64,000 bases of DNA, taken from assembly GCA_033060915.1 (NCBI GenBank), contig CM065384.1, positions 32,850,501 through 32,914,500 on the forward strand, written 5' to 3'. Below the pieces are notes generated by a model. That model did not search any database and was not told the DNA's origin. It saw only the letters and a list, made by a program, of their open reading frames with translations. Below, piece after piece: positions 35,665-47,537 of this stretch. The stretch comes from Euryodendron excelsum. Taxonomy: Eukaryota > Streptophyta > Magnoliopsida > Ericales > Pentaphylacaceae. Numbering within the stretch: the stretch's first letter is position 1; each line of letters begins with the position of its first letter. The translations under genes were made by a program, and so were the position numbers.

Positions 35665-36265
35665 TGTTAGAAATATATGTAATAATTGTGCTTTGATAAA
35701 TCAATATAAAATAAGAAGTACATTATATGGTAAAAGTAAATCACAAAGAAGATTTAGAGAGAGAAAACTTATCAAATTAAAAGAAAAATGAGTCAAGGCA
35801 CGGAAATTAATCCGCTGTCTTAAGAAACGATTTCGCCCCCACATGGTTGATAACCTTGGTGCATATGGCTCTAAGTGATTGCCCTCCAAGATACAACAAT
35901 CAACCTTTTGTGGTGTGCACTCACCAGAAAAGGTTTGAACTCGTTTGCCATGAAAGCCCAAGAGCATACAAAAATAGCATGAAAGAAATTGAGAGAGAAG
36001 AGAACACAAGCTCACTCCTCTATATGAAAAAGACTGGAAGGAGATATATTTATAAAGGCCAAAGCCAACGTTCAAGAAATAAGACATTAAAGTCATATCT
36101 TGTTAGTCAAGATTAGGTAAGAAAATATACAAACTTTAGTGAAAAAGTGACTGGAGCCGACAAAGGAAAATAATAAAAGCAAAATCACGGTTCACTTTTT
36201 GACTTAAAGTAATGTTATAATTGCAACCACTATTTCTCTTTGAAATTTTGAAGCATTTTTCAACA
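35665..36265 (-). repeat. 3' LTR of the copia element
   Basis: 601 bp, direct repeat of 40818-41415. It is the 3' LTR because the coding remnant is on the minus strand and its RNase H end lies near this LTR. Confidence 0.88.
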
Positions 36266-37097
36266 ATCCCTCACATGATTCAAAATTTAAAAATTATAGT
36301 AATAAAACTTTGGGCATGATATGAAGTGTATTATGCCAATGTCTTATGAACTTGAATCAATACTCAGTGTTAACAGGTCATGAATCACTAGTGCAAGGTG
36401 ACTTGAAGCCTTGAACCTTTCACCATTGGTGTGACTCAATTAAACTGCACACACACTTCAAGTTTTTCAAATACGATTTCTCGGGTTGGCATCTTTATGA
36501 CCATGAACCTTTCTTAGATTTTCACGAGTGCTCTAGAAAGTTAGCCAAAATTCTTAAAGAAAGCGGCCCCACCTCCACACTCATAAGATGAACTCATGAA
36601 CTGTGTGTTGTTACGCACCACCTTTACAGGCTATAAGTTCGTTAAGAGTTTAAAAATCAACCTCCACATATTTTGCAACTTCCACTATTTACATCATATG
36701 AAGGGATATTAAAATGATAGTGCTACACTGAATCTCTCTGTGACTTGTTATTATCCATTGAATCTGATTTATGGGATCTCCAATCACATAGGTTGGGTTG
36801 CCATTACAGGTGATTCACTCAATGGGCTTTAAGTCCCATCCCTCTCAATGTACAATGTACCATTTTTGTAACTTGCCCCTTTGTCAAAGTTATATATAAT
36901 ATTTTTCTCTGACCTCAGAAAGTAATGGGCAATTGCTCCACAACTCATAGGCCAAATAATAATATTCTGCCTTACGTGTACACTTTTATTTATTGCTCAT
37001 GCTATAGCGTCTTGGCAATCATCATAATAATTCCATATAGGATCTGCTCATTTCACAAGGAAACATTCAACACAAAGTCATCAGTCACTCTACTTCA

Positions 37098-37215
37098 GAG
37101 TATGCCTTCTCTAAGGTAATTAATTCAGATTCTATGGTGGACCTCACGATCACAATCTGCTTGGCAGATTTTTATAATATTACTCCTCCAATGAGTGTAA
37201 GTACATAACCACTAA
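37098..37215 (-). pseudogene. Copia RNase H remnant
   Basis: Minus-strand reading gives SGYVLTLIGGVIL, stop, KSAKQIVIVRSTIESE and LITLEKAYSEVE, stop. This is the conserved copia RNase H block (normally GYVF-L-G--ISW-S-KQ---A-STTEAE). Both stops fall where the family has Trp. Further minus-strand phrases near 36770-36900 fit the usual short tail after RNase H. Confidence 0.8.
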
Positions 37216-40200
37216 TGGGCTTCATCTTGCTCTCCGAAGATCCAACCAGTCATCATAATAACCTTCAAAACACCGAAGGATAACCACATTTGGTTAGATT
37301 ACATTAATAATGACTCTAAAGAATCTCAATAATGTAGATATTGCATCAATAATCAATATTAGGATTATGAGTATTTACTCATTTTACCAACAATATATGC
37401 AATATCAAATATTCAAACTGTTAATAATTTGTGTACACATTATATGATATGTTGCCACGGCCACTTTCCAACAAATCATAAATTAGCATCATACAATGTG
37501 GATAAGATGTGCAATTTACTTAACACTTTCTCAGCAAAGTGTGTCACAACGTAATGGAATCATTATTCTCAAAATTTTGATTCTCAAACAACAATACCTT
37601 TATCCATTATTTAAATGCAAGAGGCTTTCTAATAGTACTCACAATATCGATATTAATCTCAATGATTAACATATTATCAGTATGTTAGAAAATAATAATG
37701 ACAACACCATAAAAGCATTAAATAAGTGTTTGTCAACACTATTGATCATATAGCCATTAGATATCATGAGTACTGTCATATTTTCTCATGATACTATTTA
37801 GGAGCTTGTTTCAAATCACACAATGATTTGATTACATGCATAAGCACAGGAGACCACATGTCTCTAAACGTACTCCATATAAATCTTTTACTTTAAATCA
37901 CTATTTAAAAATGTAATTTTAATATTCATTTGATGCAGAAGAAGCTTAGTCACAATTAGAAACACCATTTTAATAGATGCAATGTAATAAAATAAAATAA
38001 TCTTTGTTTTTGCATTGTGGCCTCGAGCTACCTATCTTGCCTTGTCTTTGTTAAATACCATCGTATGGCTAAAACAACCACTTATATCCAATAGGTTTAG
38101 CTTTAAAAGGCAAATCTATTGACTATAAAGTACAATAGTTAAAATAGTGACGAACTTCATTAATAATAGTACGATGCATCAATATTAATGGCACATCGAG
38201 TAAATAAAATGAAACACAAGATTAAATAGTTAAATGAATTAATTACTATTCATGGATCCCACACACGTATTTTTGTCTCTCGTTATCTATTCATTTTACA
38301 CACCTCATTGACTAGGATACTTGCTTTCTCACACCAAAAGTAACGGTACATCGAAATAAACGGCGTATTCCAGCAAATTCTCACAATGATGAATTTGTAG
38401 CTAAAACACTCCCACATTTTTAAAGACGAAAAATTAGGTTGATGACCACACCACAATTTACTATTTTGTCTTATGTGGAATTTTGTGCTACAAGATGAAA
38501 ATAAAATTTCCTCACATATTGGACAAAATCAATATTTATATAAACTTTAGATTTATTCTATCACTATAGAATTTCATAGACACAGTGCCTCCAATTTATA
38601 CATATCACTGCTTTACAGAGCATAGCTCTAAAAGGAGCACACAAACTAACATGCGTTCCCTTTTGTCCGAGAAGTATAAGTTAGTGAAAACAACAAATAG
38701 GATATGCTAGAAAAATAAAATCAACATAGGCAAAGACAAAGAAGACCTCACACATTAAAATACAACTTTAAGAAACATTATGTGGGAAAAAAAACACTAA
38801 ATAGCCAAAAACCAGCATTCTTGCACCCGGCAGGATAATTGCCACCAACCACTCTCCTCATACTTTTCTCTTCTTTGTCTTTATCTCCTCTTCTTTTCTC
38901 AGCTATGTCAGTTTTCCTTCTGTTTATTTTTTTTATTTTGCTTTGTTTTGTTTTATTTTATTTTATTTTATTTTTTAAAGGACGATGTCCCTTTCACCTT
39001 TTTGTTTTTACCAATACTACACTATGCAGCAACATCAATAACAGTTGAATTTTGATAAATCTATGCATAAGTCTAAAAGTATAAAGTAATGAGTCCCACT
39101 ATTGGTGATATATCCACATAATACATCTTCTCATTATTATTCCACTATGAATTTTTAAGACAAAAATTATAATCACTTTGCACCTTCATAGAAAGTAGCA
39201 AAATTGTTTTATCTTATTTTATTAGAGAGCCATTATTGCTCATCAAATACACTGGAGTTAATAAAATAACCCAACACAATAATAGCTGAAGCACAAAAAT
39301 AGGAGAGGTTTTTATTTATCAAATATAAAATTGTCGTAAAATGGTTGTAGGCCCTTTAAGCCAAAAAGTATTCGAATTTGTGCAAGAATTTCAAATGTAA
39401 TAAATTGCAAACATTACTATTTTGCACCATCTCCAAAAGTATGTATAACCAGACAACTTTATAAATGTAGGCCACTAACTTTGATAATAAAGGCTACATA
39501 TTTCATAATATATGATATTTTTGAGACACAAAACATAGGCCACCTCTTGTGGGATTATATCACATGATGAAGTTTTTCTCAATTAACTATACCAATATAC
39601 TTAAGCATGCATGACAAACTAGTCAAGTGCTCTTTAAAAATCCAATGATGATTTCATACACTACCAGTCAAAGACACCAAAGTGTTTGGAGATCTCAGAT
39701 AATATATTATATATTATATATTATATATTATTTGTCTTACGCAGTATCATATCTCAAAATTCAAAAAGTTAGGTAAGAATGGACTTTGACTAATTTTGTA
39801 GAATAATTCGAATAATATCATTCACTAACTAAAGCATCTCATGCCATGTTCCAAAAAGCTAAAGAATATGAAAGAAATACAATATCTGTGAGACAACTGT
39901 CTTTTGCCTTAAATTATATGATTGTATCATGTCTCCCACACAAAATTTTAAAATAATATGAATATAATACATTATCACTTATCTTATCTGCTCTCACGGG
40001 TCACTTCATCCTTCATCAAAAAGGATAATAGAGCATAAAAGAAATATAAATTGGGCAAACAAGTAACACAGGCAAAGAATAGTGCACGTATATACAATAC
40101 TTTTCATCATACTTCAATATAACTCAGTTAGTTAGGTGGATACCAATAAAGTCTGTAATCTAAAAACACTAGAGAATTCCTCTCTAAAATAGTTATTTAA

Positions 40201-40817
40201 ACTTTAACGAATAACATGCAAACATTCGTGTCATGCATCACTTATTAGAAAATATTAGTGCAGCATAGAGGCCTCACAAAAAAAAAAAATAATAATAATA
40301 CATATATTCTTTGTGCACACATAAAAATATATTTTCCTTTATGTAATCTTTTCACTATTGAAAATTATTTTTATTATTATTATAATAAAGTTTCAACATA
40401 CTTGTAGTAAAAAATCAGGATTCTCAAATAGTCTAAATCAATTAACAGATTATTAGAATGATTTGAAATCAAAATGTCCTCAAAGGAAAAATCCCATCAA
40501 ATTACACTTTTAACTTAAAAAGAGGATGTTATATATATGTATATATTGTAATTTCTCTTTGGGTCTCTGGTTTTATCTCTTAGCATTTCTACTATGCACT
40601 CACGAGTAGATCTAGATTTTCATTGAAGAAAGAGAAAACTACAACAACCAAGTAAACAGATCTAAACATAAGCAGATCAATTTTCACATGTATTATAAAT
40701 AAACTTTCTCTCTTGTTAGAAAGGAGATGTGAAACAGTATTCAAGCTAGATATGCAACCATGGATAGTTTATTACCTTCTTGTTAATTTATCAAAGCATA
40801 AAATCGTTTCTTAAGAT

Positions 40818-41415
40818 TGTTAGAAATATATGTAATAATCATGCTTTGATAAATCAATATAAAATAAGAAATACATTATATGGTGAAAGTAAATCACAGA
40901 GAAGATTTAGAGAGAAAACTTATCAAATCAAAAGAAAAATGAGTCAAGGCACATAAATTAATCCGCTGTCCTTAAGAAACGATTTTGCCCCCACATGGTT
41001 GATAACCTTAGTGCATATGGCTCTAGGTGATAGTCTTCTAGGATATAACGACTAACTTTTGTGGTGTGCACTCATTATAAAAGGTTGAACTCATTTGCTA
41101 TGAAAGCCTAAGAGTATAAAAAAATAGCAGGAAAGAAATTGAGAGAGAAGAGGACACAAACTCACTCCTTTATATCAAAAAGACTGGAAGGAGATATATT
41201 TATAAAGGCCAAAGCCAACATTCAAGAGATAAGGCATTAAAGCCATACCTTGTTAGTCAAGATTAGATAAGAAAATATACAAGCTTTAGTGAAAAAGTGA
41301 CTGGAGCCGACAAAGGAAAATAATAAAAGCAAAATCACTGTTCACTTTTTGACTTAAAGCAATGTTATAATCGCAACCACTATCTATCTTTGAAATTTTG
41401 AAGCATTTTTCAATA
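40818..41415 (-). repeat. 5' LTR of the copia element
   Basis: 598 bp, direct repeat of 35665-36265; its outer end has lost the terminal CA (ends CAATA). Confidence 0.88.
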
Positions 41416-41420
41416 GATTT

Positions 41421-41744
41421 TACTTATGAATACTTGTTGCATTCTAATTAGCTCAAGTCATCTCTTTCAGATTCTTCTTAAAAACCGGCATTTTTTTACT
41501 TCTAATTATTTGTTGTCAAAGAAGTTATTTTGACTCAGCAGGCTATTTATTTATTTATTTTTACTGAACTAGAAAGGTGAGAAGGGACAACCAAATAGTA
41601 GCAACTCTTTTTGGGCATGATCATAAGAGTTCCCACCCGATGCAAAATGTTTAATTTGAGCCATATATTGACTTTTTGAAGCTTTATCCAAGCCAAAGCC
41701 AATGGAGCCCACCCACAATGGGCTGAGAGAGGACTCATCCCAAC
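41421..41744. other. Spacer between the copia element and a MITE, no gene
   Basis: Unremarkable sequence with a short 'ttatttatttattt' run (41545-41560). Short reading frames here have no recognisable product. Confidence 0.4.
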
Positions 41745-41747
41745 TTA

Positions 41748-41988
41748 CAGATTGTTTGAAACTTGGGGGAGGGAAGGGAAGGGAAAATTTTAAAATTTTT
41801 TCTTTACTTATTTGATTCTACTTAAGAAAGAAAGAAAGAAAAAATGGGAGGAAAAAATTTTAAATCACTCTTTCTCTTCTTTCCTTTCACTTTTCTTTAC
41901 AAAATCAAATAGGAAAGGGAAAATATTTTTTTATTCATTTTCTTTTTCCTTTTCTTTCCCTTCCCTCCCCAAAGTTCCAAACAGACTG
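41748..41988. mobile_element. Tourist-like MITE, 241 bp
   Basis: The left end 'cagattgtttgaaacttgg' and the reverse complement of the right end 'cagtctgtttggaactttg' form a terminal inverted repeat that continues through 'ggagggaaggga' on both arms. The element is flanked by TTA on both sides (41745-41747 and 41989-41991), the target duplication of PIF/Harbinger-type MITEs. The two arms are purine- and pyrimidine-rich mirror partners, so the whole element could fold into one long hairpin. Confidence 0.8.
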
Positions 41989-42085
41989 TTAGACAAGCCT
42001 CAAAAAATTAATGCTCTAGGAGCACTATGTAATCCTTGCTCCACCACTCATATAGTGGTAGAGTCCCTGTTAGGAAAAATTATCC

Positions 42086-45000
42086 AGGGTAACCGTTACA
42101 TCACGTCATTAGGCTTATGTGGTGTGACAGTTTATTCATGTAATGTCATAGGTAGATAAAGATAATATTTTTTTTAAATCATAGCATTATCCTAGCAGTA
42201 TGGTAGGTTTTCAAATTTAAAATTCCCGCCATGTAAATTTTTTTTACATTTTTCAATTTGAATGGAATGTGATACCACGTAAGCACGATGACGTGGTGTG
42301 ACGGTCACCCTGTCGCGCCTCGATTTTTTGCACCCGAAAAAGACAAGTGAGAAAAATACAGTGCTCTCTCGTTAGAACTCATCCTTCTAGAAGAATGAGT
42401 GGGACTAGATTTGAATTAAAAATTGATTTTGAAAAAAGGCTTTTGAAAAAGATTTGGAGTCGCCACTTAACTTGATTAAGGTGAGTTAAGTCACCTAAAA
42501 CTAAGTATAATCCGAATATTATACTTAGAGTTTTTTGGAAAAGGTTTTTTGAAAATACTTCCTCAAGAAAGGGTTTTTAAGAAAATAGGTTGTTTGGCAA
42601 CCTTTGAAAAATTTAAGCTCTTTTTAAAAATAACTCCATTTGGTCTTTGAAAACAGTGATATAGGTTCGGAAGTTGGTTATGTGTGGGAAACACGCACTA
42701 AGCCATCACCCTACCCCGCTCTTGCGGTACCTACATGTCTATTCACGTTAAGTTCACTCATTAGAGTTTACGATTAATAAATGTCCAAAATTATCTACTT
42801 TAGAACAGAATTTTTAGAAAAAAATTGACATGATGCATGATATGCAAGTGCAAAACAAGACTTTGATTTGATTTATCAAGTAGACTTTGAAGAAAATATT
42901 TGAAATTTGAGAAAAGACTTTGATTTTGAAAATAGATTTGACAAGTGAATTGGATTTTGAAAATAGATTTAAAAAAAAGACTTGATTTGAAAGAGAGTTT
43001 TAGAAATAGAGATTTTGAAAATAGATATTGGAATTTGAAACTTGAAGTAGATCATGGAATTGAAAGTTTGAAAATAATTATGGAATTGGAAATCTGAAAA
43101 AGGTTGTAAAAATAGAAGCTTGAAAAAGGTTGTGACTGCACCCATGAGGGTTGCCTACGTATCCCTTTTAGGGAATCAAGTCAGTTATAGTTCGTACAAG
43201 AGTCCGATAGAAAATTTAGTTTGAAAAGAGTTTGATTTGGAACTTGGATTTGAAAATTGAAAATTGAACTTTAATTTGAAATTGACTTGGAAGATTTGAA
43301 AAAATTAGACTTTGATTTAAAATAGAACTTGAGGATTTGAAATTGACCTTGGAATTGACTTTGAACTTGATTTGGAAACATAGAGTTTTGAAAATATATT
43401 GACTTGAATTGACGTTTGAAAAACCATCTCGGTTTAGAAAAGAATTTTTGGAGAAGAGTTGGAAGCTTCCTAACTCTAAGGTTAAGGTTGAACTAGGGTC
43501 TAGACATCCTAGGACTTTGTGTAACCTAGGGTTAAAGCATGTAATTAAATTGAATTTGATTTGAACTTAAGAAACTTGATTTTGAAAAGTTTGGTTTTGA
43601 AAAACCTAGACTTAGGAAAGATAGAATTTAGGAAAGACTTGAAGTTTAAAAAAGATTTGATTAAAAAGTTTGATTTAGAAAACATGGAGAGTTGGAGTCT
43701 AGAAAAGATTGAATTTAGAAAATCTTGAAATTAGAAAAGTTTCAAAATAGGAAAGTTCCATTTTAGAAAAGTTTCTTTTTAGGAAAGTTTCATTTTTAGG
43801 AAAGCTTGTTTCAGAAAAGTTTTGCTTTAGGAAAGGTTTTGAAATTGGAAAGTTCTGAATTTAGAAAGTTTCAACTTAAGAAAGAGTTGATTTTTGAAAA
43901 GATTTGAATTAGGAAAAGTTTGATTTAAGAAAGATTTGGAATTTAGAAAGTTTACAGTTTTGAAAGGTTTGAATGGAAAGTTCGAAATTAAAAAAGGTTT
44001 GAAAGTTTAAGTTTTAGTAACACTTGAAGTTTAGGAAAGATTTAAGTTTAAGAAAGATTGAAAAATTTAGATTTTAGAAAGTTAAGATTTAGGAAAGGTA
44101 TGGAATTAGGAAAGGTAGAAATTAGAAAAGATTTGGATTTAGGAAAGATTTGTATTTAAGAAAGATTTGATTTCTATTTCCTGAAATAAAATATTAAATT
44201 TTTATTTCTAAAAAGAGATTATTTGATTTTGTTTCTAAAAATGGAGGATTGGATCTAGTTTCCTAAAATGGAGGATTTAATTTGAGATGGAACTGGAAAG
44301 ATGAAAATTTGGAAATTCTAAATTTTGGTGTAGAAAATAGGATTTGAAAATATATGATTTTGATATAGAAAATAGAATTTGGAAACCTAAAGTTTGATAT
44401 AGAAAAAGAAGTTGGAAATTAGGGTTTCTTAATCATGGTTCTAGGGCTTAACTTGGACTCCAAGGTAAAGAGTTTTTGAAAAGTAGAATTTTTTGAAAAG
44501 GAAGATTTTTGGAAGAAGATTTTAGAAAGGAGTTTTTAAAAAGTAAACTTGAAAAGAGTTTTGAAAAGGAGGTTTTGGAAAATAAAACTTTGAGAGAGTC
44601 TTTGGAAAGAGTTTTTAGGAAAGTAAGTTTGAAAAGAGATTTTTGAGAAGATTTAAAATGAGGTTTTGGAAAGTGAGTTTGAAAAGCAATTTGGAAAAGG
44701 ATTTGAATGTGGACTTTTGCAAGTCTCTAAAACTATCTCATTTTTCTAATGATTCTAACCATAAGAAGATTAGAACTATTCTAGGATTGTGATTTTGAAA
44801 ATAACAAGGATTTGAAAATATGGACCATGAAAGTCACTTTAAATGTGACACTTTTCTAAAGCAACCCTAACCATAGAAAGACTAGAATTATCTTAGGATT
44901 GTGATTTTGAAAATAAGTTTGAAAAAAAAGATTTAATGCAAGTTTTGAAAATAGTTTTGATGCAAGTTTTGAAACAAATTTGAAAACGAATTTTGAAGAG

Positions 45001-47111
45001 ATGCATGATCATGATATGCACAATGCAAGTTGGGGTCGTGAACATACAAGGTTAAAGGTTTCGCCACATAATCAAGGGGGCCGAACCCACATGGTCTTCG
45101 ATTAGACTAAGAGAAAGCCCCCGACGTAGTGACTTTCAATAGCCTAATCCTACACATGAACCAAGAAGTCCCTTGTTTCAAACATGCAATAAATGGGGGT
45201 AGAAGATGGGGATTAAAATAGAAGAAAACCCAAGTGGGCTAGGAGAGAGTAAAGAGAGGGGGATTTGTATAAATGTAAATAGAAAGCCTACCTTGTGTCT
45301 TTTTCGTTTTGCTTGCTCGGTTTGCTTTGTTTTGCTTACTTGCTTTGCCTCGGTATTTGCTTTGATCTTCAAGAGCTTTCAAGTTGCAGCACTTCAAGTC
45401 TTCAATGGAGGCTTCAGAAGCTAGTTTGTGAGTGTATATGAGTGTATATGAGTTAGGGTTTAGTGTATAGGGACTAGGATTTTGTATATGGAGGCTAAGA
45501 TTTGAAGAACCTAAAGGGAACTAGAGTTTGGAAGGACTTCGAGCTCTGTATATCGAAGAGTAGGGTTTTTGGACTGTGTTTGCAGACCCTTTTCACGGTA
45601 GAGGAGGCTCTGTATTTATAGACAGAGGAGTGAACTGGCACCTACTGCAGTGGCGCCAGGCCAAACTTTACACTAGCGCCACTAGGAGTGGTGCCCTGCC
45701 ATTTTTTAGTTTGGCGCCACTATTAGTGGCACCAACCACTTAGGAAACTTTTAAGGTTGGCAAACAACGTATCTTTCAAAGATTTGAGTGCCTGTACTAG
45801 TGACTACCATGTAATTTTCAGCTTGGCTTCATTAGGAGTGACTCTGGAAGGTTCCGGAAATGGCCTGGAGGGCCGAAAAGGGACATAAACCCTTAGAATA
45901 GTGTCTTGGGGATAGTAGACTTGAAAAATAATATCAGAATATGTTGGAAAGGTTAACCGGGCCATTAGGGGCAAAACAATCATTTTGCATTGGGCTTGCC
46001 GGAATTAATTTGGAATGATCTGAAAATGGATCGGAAGGCCGAGGATACTATCAGAAACATCCCCGGGAGATTACCGGTTTAATATCCAGAGCTAGTGGGG
46101 TTCCCGCAGTGCTCGGATGCCTAGGGGCAAAATGGTCATTTTGACCGAATGGTCTCGGAATTGGCTTGAAACCAATTGGAAGGCACCTAATTATGCCAAA
46201 TTGCCTTTAAGACAATATTGGAAGGGTGGATTTACAGCTTTGAGGACTTAGGTACTTTATCAAAAAAGCGTGCCGAAAAAGCCTTAAAGGCAGTTTGGTC
46301 ATTTTTTACCGGAGTGGGCTAGCAGACACTGGTGTTGACCTGGGTTTTAAGTGTTTCCGTCACTTTGACGGTCTGTGACCAGTTGGTTTCCAAAGGTATC
46401 CCGTCCTTTGGTAAATGTGTCACGGCCAAGAGGCGAGTTCGGTCTTGTGACATAAGGGGTTTATTGGCAATTCCCTATGCCGACCTGTTTGCGAGTGTTT
46501 CTGCCACTCTGAAGGTTATGAAATTTGTGAGTATTTCCATTACCCTAACGAGTCATGATTATTCCAGAGACTGCCTGATCTCGGGAAGCTACTAGGTGGA
46601 CTTATCGCCTAAGGAATCAACTTTCTCGAAAGGCATTCTGAAATGGATATTCTTCATTGGCGGGCTAGCAGGCGCCAAAGGTGGACCGTTCTACCATCTT
46701 GAGCACTTGGGGTCTCATCTCAGTCGACAAGTTTAAAGGAACTTACCGTTCTGAAGAATTTTCTAAGAAAACGTGCCAAGCAGGAAGGTCTTACCACCTG
46801 AGGGATTAACTTTTTTGAAAGACGTGTCGAATGTGATTTGGATTGGAATTAGATTTGAATTGGAATTGGACTAAAACGGGGACTTACCGTCTTCGAAAAG
46901 ACATGCCCACTGAAATTAGATGGGATAATGTCCCAAGGGCACTTTGGTCATTTTGCTTCTATTTGGGTCTGGTGGGCCTGCGAAGCGATTGATTGACTAA
47001 ATTAGGTCTGGAAAGCTAATTTGAATTGAAATATGTCCATATTGACTTGAATTCAAGTCTGAACGGACTGGAGACTGCTAAGCAGGCAAAAATAGAGTGC
47101 TTACACACCCT
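42086..47111. mobile_element. MITE of about 230 bp, split by the second long solo LTR
   Basis: The left arm 'agggtaaccgttacatcacg' and onward to about 42130 is the inverted partner of the right arm, which runs from about 42267 to 42310 ('gatgacgtggtgtgacggtc') and is completed by CACCCT at 47106-47111. The arms pair over about 45 bases. Flanks are AATTATCC (42078-42085) and AATTACTT (47112-47119), an 8-bp duplication with two mismatches, which would fit a hAT-type MITE. The solo LTR sits inside the right arm. Confidence 0.62.
42311..47105 (+). mobile_element. Very long solo LTR (4.80 kb), Ogre/Tat-like gypsy family, copy 2
   Basis: Starts TGTCGCGCCTCG, ends GAGTGCTTACA, with a perfect 5-bp duplication, CACCC, at 42306-42310 and 47106-47110. 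It is collinear with 29001-33817 from end to end ('gagtcgccac', the purine-rich array, the TATA-like 'gtatttatag' near 45613, the inverted repeats, and 'gacttaccgtcttcgaaaagac'). It has fewer copies of the 'ggacttaccgtcttcgg' unit that is repeated near 33420-33620 in copy 1. No coding domain is present. Confidence 0.83.
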
Positions 47112-47135
47112 AATTACTTGTTAGGAAAAATTAAA

Positions 47136-47340
47136 GGGTTAATTACATTTTTCTCCCTTAGAGTTTACACGTTGCATCACTTTACCCCATGTACTTTCAA
47201 TTGTTTTAGTCAACCCCTAAGACTTATGGTCAAGTAGCAATGTGGCCCTTATGGTGGATGCCATTTGAATCTTTGATGGTAAAATACCACGTGATGCACA
47301 TGAGCAACCATTCAAAGGGCATGGATGAAATTTCACTCCC
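47136..47340 (+). repeat. Left terminal inverted repeat of the Pack-MULE
   Basis: 205 bp, pairs with the reverse complement of 50602-50863; one copy of the segment that is duplicated in the right arm. Confidence 0.85.
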
Positions 47341-47537
47341 ATTCCCACCCAAATGCTTAAGCCCTCACGTGTGATACATGTGCATTGAATTGGGTCAAAT
47401 AACAAACCCTCGTTGTGTTTATGATACAAACAATTAGGGAGTATCTTGTCGACAATCGTCCCTTCATCGTCGAGTATCTTGTCGACACCGATGCTTTCAT
47501 CATCGACCTTCTTTTCCCCAAAAACATTAATGGAGTA

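Larger units (their letters stand above)
35665..41415 (-). mobile_element. Degenerate Ty1/copia LTR retrotransposon with both LTRs
   Basis: Two direct repeats of about 600 bp (35665-36265 and 40818-41415) both start TGTTAGAAATATATG; the left ends CAACA and the right CAATA. A perfect 5-bp duplication, GATTT, flanks the pair (35660-35664 and 41416-41420). The only coding remnant is a copia RNase H stretch on the minus strand near 37100-37215, so the element points left, with its 5' LTR at the right. A purine-rich 'tgtgaggga' tract (minus strand) borders the left LTR, as expected for a polypurine tract. The 4.55-kb interior has no long frame. LTR differences are scattered single bases, so insertion is not very recent. 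Confidence 0.9.

Noticed and set aside
35701..36116. Overlapping frames on both strands (131 and 89 codons)
   Set aside because: They fall inside the left copia LTR, the right LTR lacks equivalent frames, and no product is recognisable.
41812..42159. 115-codon plus-strand frame
   Set aside because: It starts in the purine/pyrimidine-rich MITE and runs into a second MITE; it is a composition artefact.
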